A stretch of 64,000 nucleotides of DNA from assembly GCF_010731595.1 (NCBI RefSeq), contig NZ_AP022582.1:4402001-4466000 (forward strand), read 5' to 3'. The notes under the pieces are model-generated. The model saw only the letters and a program-made list of their open reading frames with translations, was not told the DNA's origin and ran no database searches. The stretch is from Mycobacterium seoulense (GTDB lineage Bacteria; Actinomycetota; Actinomycetes; Mycobacteriales; Mycobacteriaceae). Positions 51,837 through 60,737 of the stretch are shown one piece after another. A program made the position numbers and the translations under genes. The first letter of the stretch is position 1. Each line of letters begins with the position of its first letter.

Positions 51837-52046
51837 ATGGCTTTTCTTGTCACACACCGTGTTACCGGTCGGACCGGTGGGCGGGGACGTTCATGGCTGC
51901 GGTCGGCGCGGCTTTGGGCCACCAAGGTGCACGCGCGGACGACCCTCACTCCCCAGGAGCGGGCCAACCTGTACGTGTCGCGCATGCCGATCGCGATCGT
52001 CACGGCCTCGCTGGGTGGGCACCCTTCGACCGGCGAACGCCGGTGA
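51837..52046 (+). CDS. Small basic protein under M-box control
   Basis: 69 residues, start ATG 51837 with AAAGGAG six bases upstream. It is Arg-rich: MAFLVTHRVTGRTGGRGRSW, then LTPQERANLYVSRMPIAIVTASLG. No membrane segment is clear, though MPIAIVTAS is hydrophobic. The 500-base leader with riboswitch and strong ribosome-binding site supports it as a real, Mg2+-controlled gene. It resembles the position of Rv1535 after an M-box in M. tuberculosis; I cannot confirm sequence homology. Function unknown. Confidence 0.7.
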   Translation: MAFLVTHRVTGRTGGRGRSWLRSARLWATKVHARTTLTPQERANLYVSRMPIAIVTASLGGHPSTGERR

Positions 52047-52084
52047 GGGGTTCCATGTCGACGTATCCCGGCGTGGGGGGCGGC

Positions 52085-53029
52085 TCACTGTGAATCGTTT
52101 GGTAGCAGAACGATTTTCCCGTGGGTGTGGCGCTTCTCCAGTTCCGCGTAGGCGTCGGCCACCCGATCCAGGGGATAGGTGGCGGCCACCTCGAAATCGA
52201 TGGCGCCGCTGACGACGAGGTCGGCCATCTCGGCCAGCACCTGCGGCGTCGACGCCTCGGCGCTGCCTTCCGCCTTGGCGCCGACTTCGCCGGCCTTCTG
52301 GAACGAGATGATGGTGTTGATTCGGTCAGGAGCCACACCGAGGTCGACGGCGAGCTGCATGTAGTCGGGGCCGAACAGATCGATGAACGCGTCGATTCCG
52401 GTCGGCGCCGCCTCGCGCAGCCGGTCGGCCAGCCCATCCCCATAGGGGATCGGGGTGACGCCGTGGGCGCGCAGCCAATCGGCGTTGGCCGGTCCGGCGA
52501 TGCCGAGCACCCGCGCCTTCCGCAGCACCAGAAGCTGCACGACGAGGCTGCCCACCCCGCCCGCGGCCGCCGAGACGGCGACCGTCTCTCCCGGTTGCGG
52601 TGCGACCGCGCGGACGGCCGCGTACGCGGTCACGCCGACGACGTAGAGGGAACCCGCTACCTCCCAACGGAGTTCGCGGGGTTTGTGGATCAGCTGGCCG
52701 ACCGGAACCGTGGCATGGGTGGCGTGGCTGGATCGGCGGAGGCTGAACCCCAAAACCTCGTCGCCCACTGAGAATTCGGTCACTTGGGGGCCCACGGCCG
52801 TCACGACGCCGGCGAGGTCGCTGCCCTCACCGGACGGAAAGGTGGCGGGAAACATCTCGTGCAGGGCCCCGCTTCGGATGGCGGCCTCGCCGGGGTTGAT
52901 CCCGGCGGCGCGGATTTCGACGACCACCTCGCCGGGATCGGGGGCGGGCATATCGACGTCGGCCACGTACAACACCTCGCGGCCGCCGTACCGGTCGAAC
53001 CGTACGGCGCGCGCCGCAACAGCCGCCAT
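52085..53029 (-). CDS. NADPH:quinone oxidoreductase-like MDR protein
   Basis: 314 residues. Zinc-free medium-chain reductase pattern: VRFDRYGGREVLYVADVDMPAPDPGEVVVEI, AAGINPGEAAIRSG, GSDLAGVVTAVGP, and the cofactor motif VSAAAGGVGSLVVQL. The ATG at 53029 has GGAGGAG shortly before it; the frame continues upstream without similarity. It probably reduces quinones or enones with NADPH. It is 120 bp from the end of the carboxylic acid reductase gene on the same strand, so the two could share a transcript. Confidence 0.85.
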   Translation of the reverse strand: MAAVAARAVRFDRYGGREVLYVADVDMPAPDPGEVVVEIRAAGINPGEAAIRSGALHEMFPATFPSGEGSDLAGVVTAVGPQVTEFSVGDEVLGFSLRRSSHATHATVPVGQLIHKPRELRWEVAGSLYVVGVTAYAAVRAVAPQPGETVAVSAAAGGVGSLVVQLLVLRKARVLGIAGPANADWLRAHGVTPIPYGDGLADRLREAAPTGIDAFIDLFGPDYMQLAVDLGVAPDRINTIISFQKAGEVGAKAEGSAEASTPQVLAEMADLVVSGAIDFEVAATYPLDRVADAYAELEKRHTHGKIVLLPNDSQ

Positions 53030-53149
53030 GTCGATCTCCTCCCCGCCGTGAACATGCCGTCCCACGCCAGCATAGGCATCCGGAATGAGCGCCCGGGAAC
53101 CGTCGTCGCCGCGATCAAGAAGGGCCTGCCCGGCCAGGCCGCACCGCGG

Positions 53150-56100
53150 CTACACCAGGCCGAGCAACCGCAGATCGAAGACGTACTTGGCGATCAAGTC
53201 GGCCGACAGATGCGGAATGTCCTTGTCCGCGCCGAGTTTGGCCGCCCGGACCGCACCGCGGAAGACGTCGGTCGGGGCCGGCGCGCCGCGCAGCGGCTTC
53301 GCCGGGTTCCGGTAAGCGTCCAGCAACGGCAGCACCGACCGTTGGCGGTGCTTGTCCGGCAGGGCCCGAAGCGCGGTGCCGAAGCGTGCGAGCCACTCGT
53401 CGTAGTCGTCGATGCGCCGGATGTCGTGGCCGTCGGCGATCAACCAGTCCACGAACACGTCCAGCGAGATGCCGTCGTCGTGCGGGTTCATCACGTCATA
53501 GGAGCGAAACGCTTCGGCGGGCCCCGCATCTTCCGCAGCCGTTGCGAGCTGCTCGCCGAGCGCGGTCACCGCCTCCGCCACGAAATCGGCGGGCAGCCCG
53601 TCGTAATGGGCGACGGCCCGGCCGCCTGTGTCGGGGGTTTCGTAGAAGGACGACGGGGCGATCCCGGTGACGAGCAAGCTGAAGATCAACCGCGTGAAGG
53701 CGTCGGGAAGGTTCAGCTGGCCGGCGTAGCGGCTGTGGGCGAGGATCATGTCGGACCGGAAGACGGCGACGGGCAGCCCGCACAGGTCGTGCGCCTCGCG
53801 CAGCAGTACCTCCCCGGCCCACTTGCTGTTGGCGTAACCGTTGGCGTAGCTGGCCTCGATCGGCCGAACCGGGCTGACCGCGCGGATGTCGCCGTCCTCG
53901 GCGAATTCGGCCGGATCGACGGACATGGCCACCGCGACCGTCGACAGATAGGTGACGGGTTTGATGCGCGCGGTGATCGCCAGGCGGATAACTTCCGCAG
54001 TGCCAACGACATTCGGCCCGAACAGTTGGTCATAGGGCAGTACGTGGTTGACCAGCGCCGCCGGGTGAACGATCAGGTCCACGCCGCGGGCCAGTCCGTC
54101 CCACGTCGCCTGGTCCAGCCCCAGGTTCGGCTCGCCGATATCGCCGGCGAGGACCTCGAGATGGTCGGCCGCGAGCTCGCGGAACCGGTCGACCAGGCGG
54201 GGATCGCCGCTGCGGTAGACGTCCTCGAGCCGCGCGGCGGCCGCCGTGGCGTCCGTGCCGCGGACGACGCAGATGAGCTTTCCGCCCGTCTCGGCGAGCC
54301 GCTCGAGCCATTCCAGGCACAGGAACCGGCCGAGGTAGCCGTTTGCGCCGGTCAGCAGGACCGTGCGCGGTGTGCCGGTGACGCGCGGCAGTTGCGGGGC
54401 GGCGGCCAGGGTGTGCGCGTCGATGAACCTGTCGAGGGTGAGGTCGGCCGCGCGGACCTCGGTGGCGTCGCGCCCGTGCACCGTCGCGAACGCCGGCCGC
54501 CGCGATCCCGAAGCACGTTCGGCCTCAACGTATTCCGCCAGCTGACCCAGGTCGGTGGCCGGACCGATGATCATTCCCACCGGCACCTCCACCTCGAAGA
54601 TGTCCTGCAGCAGGTTGGAGAAGGTCAGGGCCGACAGGGAATCCCCGCCGAGTTCGACGAACAGGGCGCCGGGTTCCGGCGGGCCGCCCGCGAGGCCGAG
54701 CAGCGCTTCGGCGGCGCGCGCCAGCGTCTCGATGACCGGGCGGTCGGCCGCGCTCTCGCGCAACGCCCGCAGCTCGCTCTCCCGGTTGGCGGCCAGGTCG
54801 GCGTACAACTGATCGAGCCGCTCGCCGTAGCGCTCCTTGAGCCTCGGCCGTAGTAACTTTCCCACCCCGGACAGTAGCCCGTTGTCTTCGCTGAACGGTT
54901 CCGGCTCGATGAGAAAGTCGGCCGGCACCTCGTAGGACTGCAGTTCGGCGAGTTTGCCTGACTGGCGCAGGGATTCGCGGAGGGCGGCCCTGAGGCCGCC
55001 GGCGTCGTCGGCGAATCGTTCCAGCGCCTCGGCGGTCGGCACGATGACGGCCAACAGGTAGGGGCGTTCGCTGTTGCCGTAGACGAAGATCTGGCGGATC
55101 AGGGCCGCGCTGCTGAACACGGCCTCCAGGCGCGCGACGGCGACGAATTCGCCTTGGGCGAGCTTCAGTACGTTGTTGCGCCGGTCGACGTAGGCGAGCC
55201 GATCCGGCTCCAGCTCGGCCATCACGTCCCCCGTCCGGTAGTAGCCGTCCGCGTCGAAGGCATTGGCGGTGACGTCCGGGCGCTTGAAGTATCCGGGTGT
55301 GGCGGTCTGCGACTTGACCAGCAGCTCACCCCTCGGAAATGGTTTGTCGGTAAGGAAATAACCCAGTTCGGGAACGTCGACGAGCTGGTAATCCAGGACA
55401 GGGGGGCGGGTGATTCTGCCGTCCTTGGTCACCATCCCGACCTCGGTCAACCCGTAACCGTCCAGGACGTGCACATCCAGGCAGGCCTCGATGAAACCGC
55501 GCATCTCGGCGGCCAGCGGCGCGGTGCCGCAGAACGCGGTGACGATGCGTCCGCCCAAGACCTGCTCGCGCAACTCCGTCCGCGCCTCGGCCTGGGCGGA
55601 TTCCGGCTCGGCCCCCTGGGCGACCCGCCGGTCGACGGCGCTTTGGTAGCGCTGGTACAGCATCTCGGCCACCCGGGGCACCAACCCCATCTCGGTGGGG
55701 CGCACCAGGTTCCAGTCTTCGAACAGTGTGGACAGGTCGCTCTCGGGGACGAAGTAGCTGGTGCCGCCCGCTTGGAACGCGGTCGACAACGGTATCCGGC
55801 CGCCGAGGTGGTTCAGCGGCATGAAATTGACGTTGAGCACGGGCGTGTCCGCGAAGTCGGGCATCAGCTCGTTGGTCCACAGCTTGCACAGCATCCGCTC
55901 GGTGTACATGGCGCCCTTGGGTAGTCCGGTGCTGCCCGACGTGTACATGATCATGGCCAGGCGTTCATCGGTGCCGCCGGTATACGGCGGCTCGGGCGGC
56001 AGGGCGCGACCGCGCTCGATCAGCTCGTCGAACGTCTCGATCGTCACCGTCATCCCCGCGGCCGACAGCTTCGCCCGCGCGCGTTCCAAAGCCTCGCGCT

Positions 56101-56740
56101 GGTCATCGATTTCGGGGACGTAGTCGAAAACCACCAAGCGCCGCACCGACGCGCTCCCCAGCGCCGCCTCGACGGCAAGGTCGAGGTAACCGGCGCCCGC
56201 CGCGAGCACCCGTGGCTCGACCTCGGCGACGATCGGCCGCAAACGTGACGCCGCCGCGTTGTGTTGCAGCGGCACCGCCACCAGACCGAGATAGCCGCAC
56301 ACCAGGTCGAGCGTCAGGTACTCGGCGCTGGCGAAACCCACTGTGGCGACGAAGTCTCCAGGGCGCACCGGTTCGGTGGCGTCGCGGCGCCAGGCGGCGG
56401 CGATCGCTCCAACGCCGGCCCACAGGTCGCGATAGCTGATGGTCTCGAACCGGGGCAGCAATTGCGTGGTGCTGCGGCCGTTTTCGGGATCGGTGACCAA
56501 TGAGCGTGCGCGCCAGCCCAGTGCCGGGCGATCGGCGTAGCCGTCGATGTAGGTCTGCAGGATCTCGGTCAGCCGCAGCCCCGGCCGGCGCGCCGTCCGC
56601 TGAAGCGCTGGGTCCGGCTTGGCGTTCCGGAACTGCTCGTCCTCGACATCGAGTCGGCGAATACGGCCGGCTACCCGCTCGCGTGCCGGACTGCCAGGAC
56701 CCGCACCGGTCGATTTCTCGCGCCCCGCATCACCGGTCAT
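53150..56740 (-). CDS. car: Carboxylic acid reductase (CAR, FadD9-like)
   Basis: 1196 residues in three domains. Adenylation: ATP loop [17 protein letters not shown] (about 265-281) and DGYGLTEVG. Carrier: LGGDS with Ser701, which carries phosphopantetheine. Thioester reductase: [13 protein letters not shown] (about 795-807), with YANSK (Y969, K973) as catalytic pair. It reduces acids to aldehydes with ATP and NADPH and needs a phosphopantetheinyl transferase, which is not in the window. It starts like the FadD9/Nocardia Car family. A perfect TGTGA-N6-TCACA site lies 72-87 bp upstream of its ATG, so CRP control is likely. Confidence 0.95.
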   Translation of the reverse strand: MTGDAGREKSTGAGPGSPARERVAGRIRRLDVEDEQFRNAKPDPALQRTARRPGLRLTEILQTYIDGYADRPALGWRARSLVTDPENGRSTTQLLPRFETISYRDLWAGVGAIAAAWRRDATEPVRPGDFVATVGFASAEYLTLDLVCGYLGLVAVPLQHNAAASRLRPIVAEVEPRVLAAGAGYLDLAVEAALGSASVRRLVVFDYVPEIDDQREALERARAKLSAAGMTVTIETFDELIERGRALPPEPPYTGGTDERLAMIMYTSGSTGLPKGAMYTERMLCKLWTNELMPDFADTPVLNVNFMPLNHLGGRIPLSTAFQAGGTSYFVPESDLSTLFEDWNLVRPTEMGLVPRVAEMLYQRYQSAVDRRVAQGAEPESAQAEARTELREQVLGGRIVTAFCGTAPLAAEMRGFIEACLDVHVLDGYGLTEVGMVTKDGRITRPPVLDYQLVDVPELGYFLTDKPFPRGELLVKSQTATPGYFKRPDVTANAFDADGYYRTGDVMAELEPDRLAYVDRRNNVLKLAQGEFVAVARLEAVFSSAALIRQIFVYGNSERPYLLAVIVPTAEALERFADDAGGLRAALRESLRQSGKLAELQSYEVPADFLIEPEPFSEDNGLLSGVGKLLRPRLKERYGERLDQLYADLAANRESELRALRESAADRPVIETLARAAEALLGLAGGPPEPGALFVELGGDSLSALTFSNLLQDIFEVEVPVGMIIGPATDLGQLAEYVEAERASGSRRPAFATVHGRDATEVRAADLTLDRFIDAHTLAAAPQLPRVTGTPRTVLLTGANGYLGRFLCLEWLERLAETGGKLICVVRGTDATAAAARLEDVYRSGDPRLVDRFRELAADHLEVLAGDIGEPNLGLDQATWDGLARGVDLIVHPAALVNHVLPYDQLFGPNVVGTAEVIRLAITARIKPVTYLSTVAVAMSVDPAEFAEDGDIRAVSPVRPIEASYANGYANSKWAGEVLLREAHDLCGLPVAVFRSDMILAHSRYAGQLNLPDAFTRLIFSLLVTGIAPSSFYETPDTGGRAVAHYDGLPADFVAEAVTALGEQLATAAEDAGPAEAFRSYDVMNPHDDGISLDVFVDWLIADGHDIRRIDDYDEWLARFGTALRALPDKHRQRSVLPLLDAYRNPAKPLRGAPAPTDVFRGAVRAAKLGADKDIPHLSADLIAKYVFDLRLLGLV

Positions 56741-56811
56741 GGCCAGCCTCCCGTTCGGATCCTCGTCCTACCGAGAACTCACCGCCGCAGGCCAGTCTTC
56801 CGTTCAACCGT

Positions 56812-56827
56812 TGTGACGGTTGTCACA
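56812..56827 (-). promoter_or_regulatory. CRP-type site upstream of car
   Basis: TGTGACGGTTGTCACA matches the CRP consensus TGTGA-N6-TCACA at all ten specified bases. It is 72-87 bp upstream of the car start on the minus strand and 18 bp downstream of the ldtA stop. Mycobacterial CRP (Rv3676) uses this motif. An overlapping CAACCGT/ACGGTTG hairpin (56805-56822) could also end ldtA transcription. Confidence 0.7.
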
Positions 56828-56844
56828 GGGGGCACGCGTCGGGA

Positions 56845-57600
56845 TCAGGCGACGACCTGAATGGGATCGCCGACGTTCACCTGGTTGAAGTACCAGGCGG
56901 CGTTGTCGGGACTGAGGTTGATGCAGCCATGGCTGACGTTTGCGTAGCCCTGGGAGTCGACGGACCACGGTGCGGAGTGCACGTAGACGCCACTCCAGGT
57001 GACGCGGACGGCGTACTGGGCGGTGATCTTGTATCCCTCGGGCGAACTCAGCGGGATGCCGATGGTCCGCGAATCCATCACGACGGAGCGCTGCTTCTCC
57101 AGCGCGGTGAAGTTACCGACCGGCGTGGGCCGGCTGGGCTTGCCCATCGACGCGGGCATGGTACGCAGCACTTCGCCGTTGCGGCTGACGGTGAAGGTGT
57201 GCGCGGAAATGCTGGCGACGCCGAGTAGCGCGTCACCGGTGTCGAATCCCGTCGTCAGGGCCTGGACACCGACCGAGACGTGGGTGTGGGTGGGCCAGTA
57301 CTGGTTGGGCACCCACTGCACGACGTTGTTCTCGACCCATTCGAAGTGTCCCGGCGTGTTGCTCGGCGACGTCACGTGGATGGACCGCTCGACGGCCGTG
57401 CGATCGCCGACCGGCGCCGTGAACGTCACCACCACCGGGTGCGCCACCCCCACCACCGCACCGTTCGCCGGCAAAACCGAGGCGACCGGGGGGGCGGGTT
57501 GCGGCGCGGGAACCGACGCGTGGCTGCGGCCGACCGATCCGACCAGCCCCATCGCCGTGATCGCGACCATAACAAATAGATAACGAACACCTCGACGCAT
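56845..57600 (-). CDS. ldtA: L,D-transpeptidase LdtA (Ldt-Mt1-like)
   Basis: 251 residues from ATG 57600, the length I recall for M. tuberculosis Rv0116c. Signal peptide or anchor: RRGVRYLFVMVAITAMGLVG. An Ig-like domain follows (VLPANGAVVGVAHPVVVTF). The catalytic YkuD domain carries HSAPWSVDSQGYANVSHGCINL with the catalytic Cys in SHGC. It forms 3-3 cross-links in peptidoglycan outside the membrane, important in non-growing cells and for carbapenem response. It lies upstream of car on the same strand. Confidence 0.92.
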   Translation of the reverse strand: MRRGVRYLFVMVAITAMGLVGSVGRSHASVPAPQPAPPVASVLPANGAVVGVAHPVVVTFTAPVGDRTAVERSIHVTSPSNTPGHFEWVENNVVQWVPNQYWPTHTHVSVGVQALTTGFDTGDALLGVASISAHTFTVSRNGEVLRTMPASMGKPSRPTPVGNFTALEKQRSVVMDSRTIGIPLSSPEGYKITAQYAVRVTWSGVYVHSAPWSVDSQGYANVSHGCINLSPDNAAWYFNQVNVGDPIQVVA

Positions 57601-57898
57601 AGCGCCCGCCCTTCGAGATGGTGCGATCAACACGACTGTATTCTACCGGCTGTACCCGCATTGCCGCTTTCAGCAAACTTTTGCCGACCCGCGGCCGCCC
57701 GATTTCCGCCGGTGGCCCCGGCGGGCGCTCGATCCCGCAGGGCGGGGCGCCCTCAGCGCCGTCCCCGGACGATGCCCCACAGCACAGGCATTTTGGCAAC
57801 GCCCGGGAATGTGTCCGTGCTGCATCGGCTTGCCGGACTGGCTGGGGCGCCGGTGAGACGTTAGCCTCAGCGAAACTCCGTGCGCCGAGGAGGTGCGG

Positions 57899-58831
57899 GT
57901 GCTCTTCCGACAGTTGGAGTACTTCGTCGCGGTCGCCCAGGAGCGCCACTTCGCCCGGGCCGCCGAAAAGTGCTTCGTGTCTCAACCCGCGCTGTCCGCC
58001 GCCATCGCCAAGCTGGAGCGCGAACTCAACGTCACGCTGATCAACCGCGGTCACAGCTTCGAGGGCCTCACGCCCGAAGGGGAGCGGTTGGTGGTGTGGG
58101 CGAGGCGGATTCTCGCCGAGCACGACGCTTTCAAGGCCGAGGTGCATGCGGTGCGCTCGGGTATCACCGGCATGCTGCGGCTGGGCACGGTCCCCACCGC
58201 CTCCACGACGGCCTCCCTGGTGCTCTCGGCGTTCTGCTCGGCGCATCCGTTGGCGAAGGTGCACATCCTCTCCCGGCTGGCGGGCACCGAACTGTACCGG
58301 CGGCTGCGCGAATTCGAGCTGGACGCCGCAATCGTGCACGCGCCGCCCGACGAGGCCCACGACATGAACCTGGTGCCGTTGTACGAGGAGCACTATGTCC
58401 TGTTGTCGCCCGCGGACATGCTGGCATCCACCGCCTCGACGATGACCTGGCCGGAGGCGGCCCAGTTGCCGCTCGCGTTGCTCACCGCCGACATGCGGGA
58501 CCGCCAGATCATCGACAAGGCCTTCGCCGACCACGCGATCGAAGTGTCCCCACAGCTCGAAACGGACTCCGTCGCTTCGCTATTCGCTCAGGTCGCCGCG
58601 GGTAATTGGGCGTGCATCGTGCCGCACACGTGGTTGTGGACGTCGCCGTTGGGTCCGGAGGTCCGGGCGGTCGAGATGGTCGATCCGGTGCTCAAGGCCG
58701 ACATCGCCCTGGCCACCAATTCCGCCGGGCCGGGGTCACCGATCGCCCGCGCGCTCGTCGCGTCCGCCGAGCAGCTGTCGCTCAACGAGTTCTTCGACGC
58801 GCAGCTGTCGCGAATCACCCACCGGCACTGA
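57899..58831 (+). CDS. oxyS: LysR-family oxidative stress regulator OxyS
   Basis: 310 residues. MLFRQLEYFVAVAQERHFARAAEKCFVSQPALSAAIAKLERELNVTLI is nearly the M. tuberculosis OxyS N-terminus as I recall it. GTG 57899 is chosen because GAGGAGG ends five bases upstream; GTG 57893 overlaps that site. The C-terminal domain binds the effector. Its 3' end overlaps the oxcA end by 17 bp, tail to tail. A possible LysR-type box is found between oxcA and fadD7. The 298-bp gap before it holds no other gene. Confidence 0.92.
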   Translation: MLFRQLEYFVAVAQERHFARAAEKCFVSQPALSAAIAKLERELNVTLINRGHSFEGLTPEGERLVVWARRILAEHDAFKAEVHAVRSGITGMLRLGTVPTASTTASLVLSAFCSAHPLAKVHILSRLAGTELYRRLREFELDAAIVHAPPDEAHDMNLVPLYEEHYVLLSPADMLASTASTMTWPEAAQLPLALLTADMRDRQIIDKAFADHAIEVSPQLETDSVASLFAQVAAGNWACIVPHTWLWTSPLGPEVRAVEMVDPVLKADIALATNSAGPGSPIARALVASAEQLSLNEFFDAQLSRITHRH

Positions 58832-60527
58832 CCTTCCCCGGCTTCGCCGCGCTGGTCGGGTTCAGGTTCGCCAGGTGCCCGCTCTCCACCCCGGCCGCGG
58901 GGTCGAGTTCGCAGTCGATGATCGACGGTGTCCGGGAGCCGATCGCCGCGGACAGCGCCGACCGCAATTCCACCGGGGTGGTGACGTGATATCCCTTGCC
59001 GCCGAAGGCCTCCGCGATGAGTTCGTGATGCGCCCGCGCGCTCAGCACGGTAGGAGCGGGATCCGTTCCGCTGGGGGATTCGTCGCCGCGGTAGACGCCG
59101 CCGTTGTTGAGGATGACGACGGTCACCGGAAGCCGGTAGCGGCAGATCGTCTCGATCTCCATGCCGCTGAAGCCGAACGCGCTGTCGCCCTCGATCGCGA
59201 CCACGGGCCGGCCGGTTTCGACGGCGGCGCCGATGGCGTAACCCATGCCGATGCCCATGACACCCCAGGTTCCCGTGTCCAGCCGGTGCCGCGGCACCGC
59301 CATGCCGATGACGTTGCGGGCCAGGTCCAGCGCGTTGGCACCCTCGTTGACCACGTAAACGTCCGGGTTCTCTTCCAGCACAGCACGAATCGCGCCGAGC
59401 GCGTTGTAAAAGCGCATGGGATGGGGGTCTTCGGCCAGGCGTTCGCGCATCTTGGCGTCGTTGCGGGCGGCGCGCTCGGCCAGCTCATCGGTCCATTCCG
59501 TGGGCACCGTGAGGGGGTGGGCCGCGACGCCGTCGCGCAGCGCTGACATCACCGAGCCGATGTCGCCGGCCAGCGGCGCCGCGATCGGCTGATTGCTGTC
59601 GAATTCCGACGGGGCGATGTCGACTTGCACGAATTTCGCGTCGGCGGACCACTGCGGCGAGTCCCCATGGCCCAGCAGCCAGTTCAGCCGGGCGCCGACC
59701 AGCAAGACCACGTCCGCGCGCGCGATCGCCAGCGAGCGGGCGGCCGCCGCCGACTGGGGGTGGGCATCCGGCAGCAGCCCCTTGGCCATCGACATCGGCA
59801 GGAACGGAATCCCGGTGGTCTCGACGAACTCCCGAATCACGTTGTCCGCCTGGGCGTATGCCGCGCCCTTGCCGAGCACGATCAATGGTCGGCGCGCTTG
59901 CGCCAGTACCCGCAGGGCGTGTTCGACCGCTTCGGGTGCCGGCAGCTGGCGGGGCGCGGGATCGACGACCCGCCAGACCGTTTCCGCCCCGGCCGAGGCG
60001 TCCATCGCTTGCCCCAACACCTCGCCGGGGATGTCGAGGTAGACGCCGCCGGGACGGCCCGAGACCGCGGTGCGGATGGCGCGCGCTACGCCACGCCCGA
60101 TGTCCTCGACCCGGCCGATCCGGTAGGCCTCCTTCACGAACGGCCGTGCGGCGTCGAGTTGGTCGATGTCCTGGTAGTCGCCGCGGTGCAAGTCGACCAG
60201 CGCCCGGTTGCTGGATCCCGAGATCTGGATCATCGGGAAGCAGTTCGCGGTGGCGTTGGCGAGCGCCGGCAACCCGTTGAGGAAACCGGGCCCGGACGTC
60301 GTCAGGCACACGCCCGGCCGGCCGGTCAAAAATCCGGCTGCGGCCGCGGCGTTGCCGGCCGAGGCCTCCTGCCGGAAGCCGATGTAGCGGATTCCGGACG
60401 CCTGCGCGACGCGGGCGAGGTCGGTGATCGGGATGCCGACGATCCCGTACATGGTGGCGACGTCGTTGGCCTTGAGCGCTTCCACCACCAGATGGAAGCC
60501 GTCGATCAAACGCGTGGACGCGGTCAT
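58815..60527 (-). CDS. oxcA: Oxalyl-CoA decarboxylase-like ThDP enzyme OxcA
   Basis: 570 residues. The activating glutamate is E54 in GFRQEASAGNAAAAAGF. The cofactor motif is EGDSAFGFSGMEIETICRYR followed by ILNNGGVYRGDE, the normal GDS...NN form, with oxalyl-CoA decarboxylase-type residues. It decarboxylates oxalyl-CoA to formyl-CoA and CO2; related enzymes are 2-hydroxyacyl-CoA lyases. It is divergent from fadD7, as in M. tuberculosis (Rv0118c/Rv0119). Compare with the divergent ThDP enzyme at 45157. Confidence 0.92.
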   Translation of the reverse strand: MTASTRLIDGFHLVVEALKANDVATMYGIVGIPITDLARVAQASGIRYIGFRQEASAGNAAAAAGFLTGRPGVCLTTSGPGFLNGLPALANATANCFPMIQISGSSNRALVDLHRGDYQDIDQLDAARPFVKEAYRIGRVEDIGRGVARAIRTAVSGRPGGVYLDIPGEVLGQAMDASAGAETVWRVVDPAPRQLPAPEAVEHALRVLAQARRPLIVLGKGAAYAQADNVIREFVETTGIPFLPMSMAKGLLPDAHPQSAAAARSLAIARADVVLLVGARLNWLLGHGDSPQWSADAKFVQVDIAPSEFDSNQPIAAPLAGDIGSVMSALRDGVAAHPLTVPTEWTDELAERAARNDAKMRERLAEDPHPMRFYNALGAIRAVLEENPDVYVVNEGANALDLARNVIGMAVPRHRLDTGTWGVMGIGMGYAIGAAVETGRPVVAIEGDSAFGFSGMEIETICRYRLPVTVVILNNGGVYRGDESPSGTDPAPTVLSARAHHELIAEAFGGKGYHVTTPVELRSALSAAIGSRTPSIIDCELDPAAGVESGHLANLNPTSAAKPGKVSAGG

Positions 60528-60626
60528 GGGGGCGACTCCTCGTGTGCGGTCGGAGGTGAAGTAAAGCCTCGGCCCTTACTCTGACGCGGCGACCCCGCGG
60601 GTGTCCAAGACGGAGCCGCTATGCGT

Positions 60627-60645
60627 CGATAGTCATCGGTTATCG
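60627..60645. promoter_or_regulatory. Possible LysR-type box between oxcA and fadD7
   Basis: CGATA, nine bases, TATCG: a 5-bp dyad containing T-N11-A, the LysR-regulator signature. It lies about 100 bp from the oxcA start and about 92 bp from the fadD7 start. OxyS, encoded just beyond oxcA, is the obvious candidate protein. Confidence 0.4.
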
Positions 60646-60737
60646 GTCGTGAGTGAATCAATATTGGACGGGCGGCGAGGCCAACCGGCATGGTTCGGGC
60701 AGGTGCTTTGCGACGGCGTACGGAAAGGGAGCGCGCG

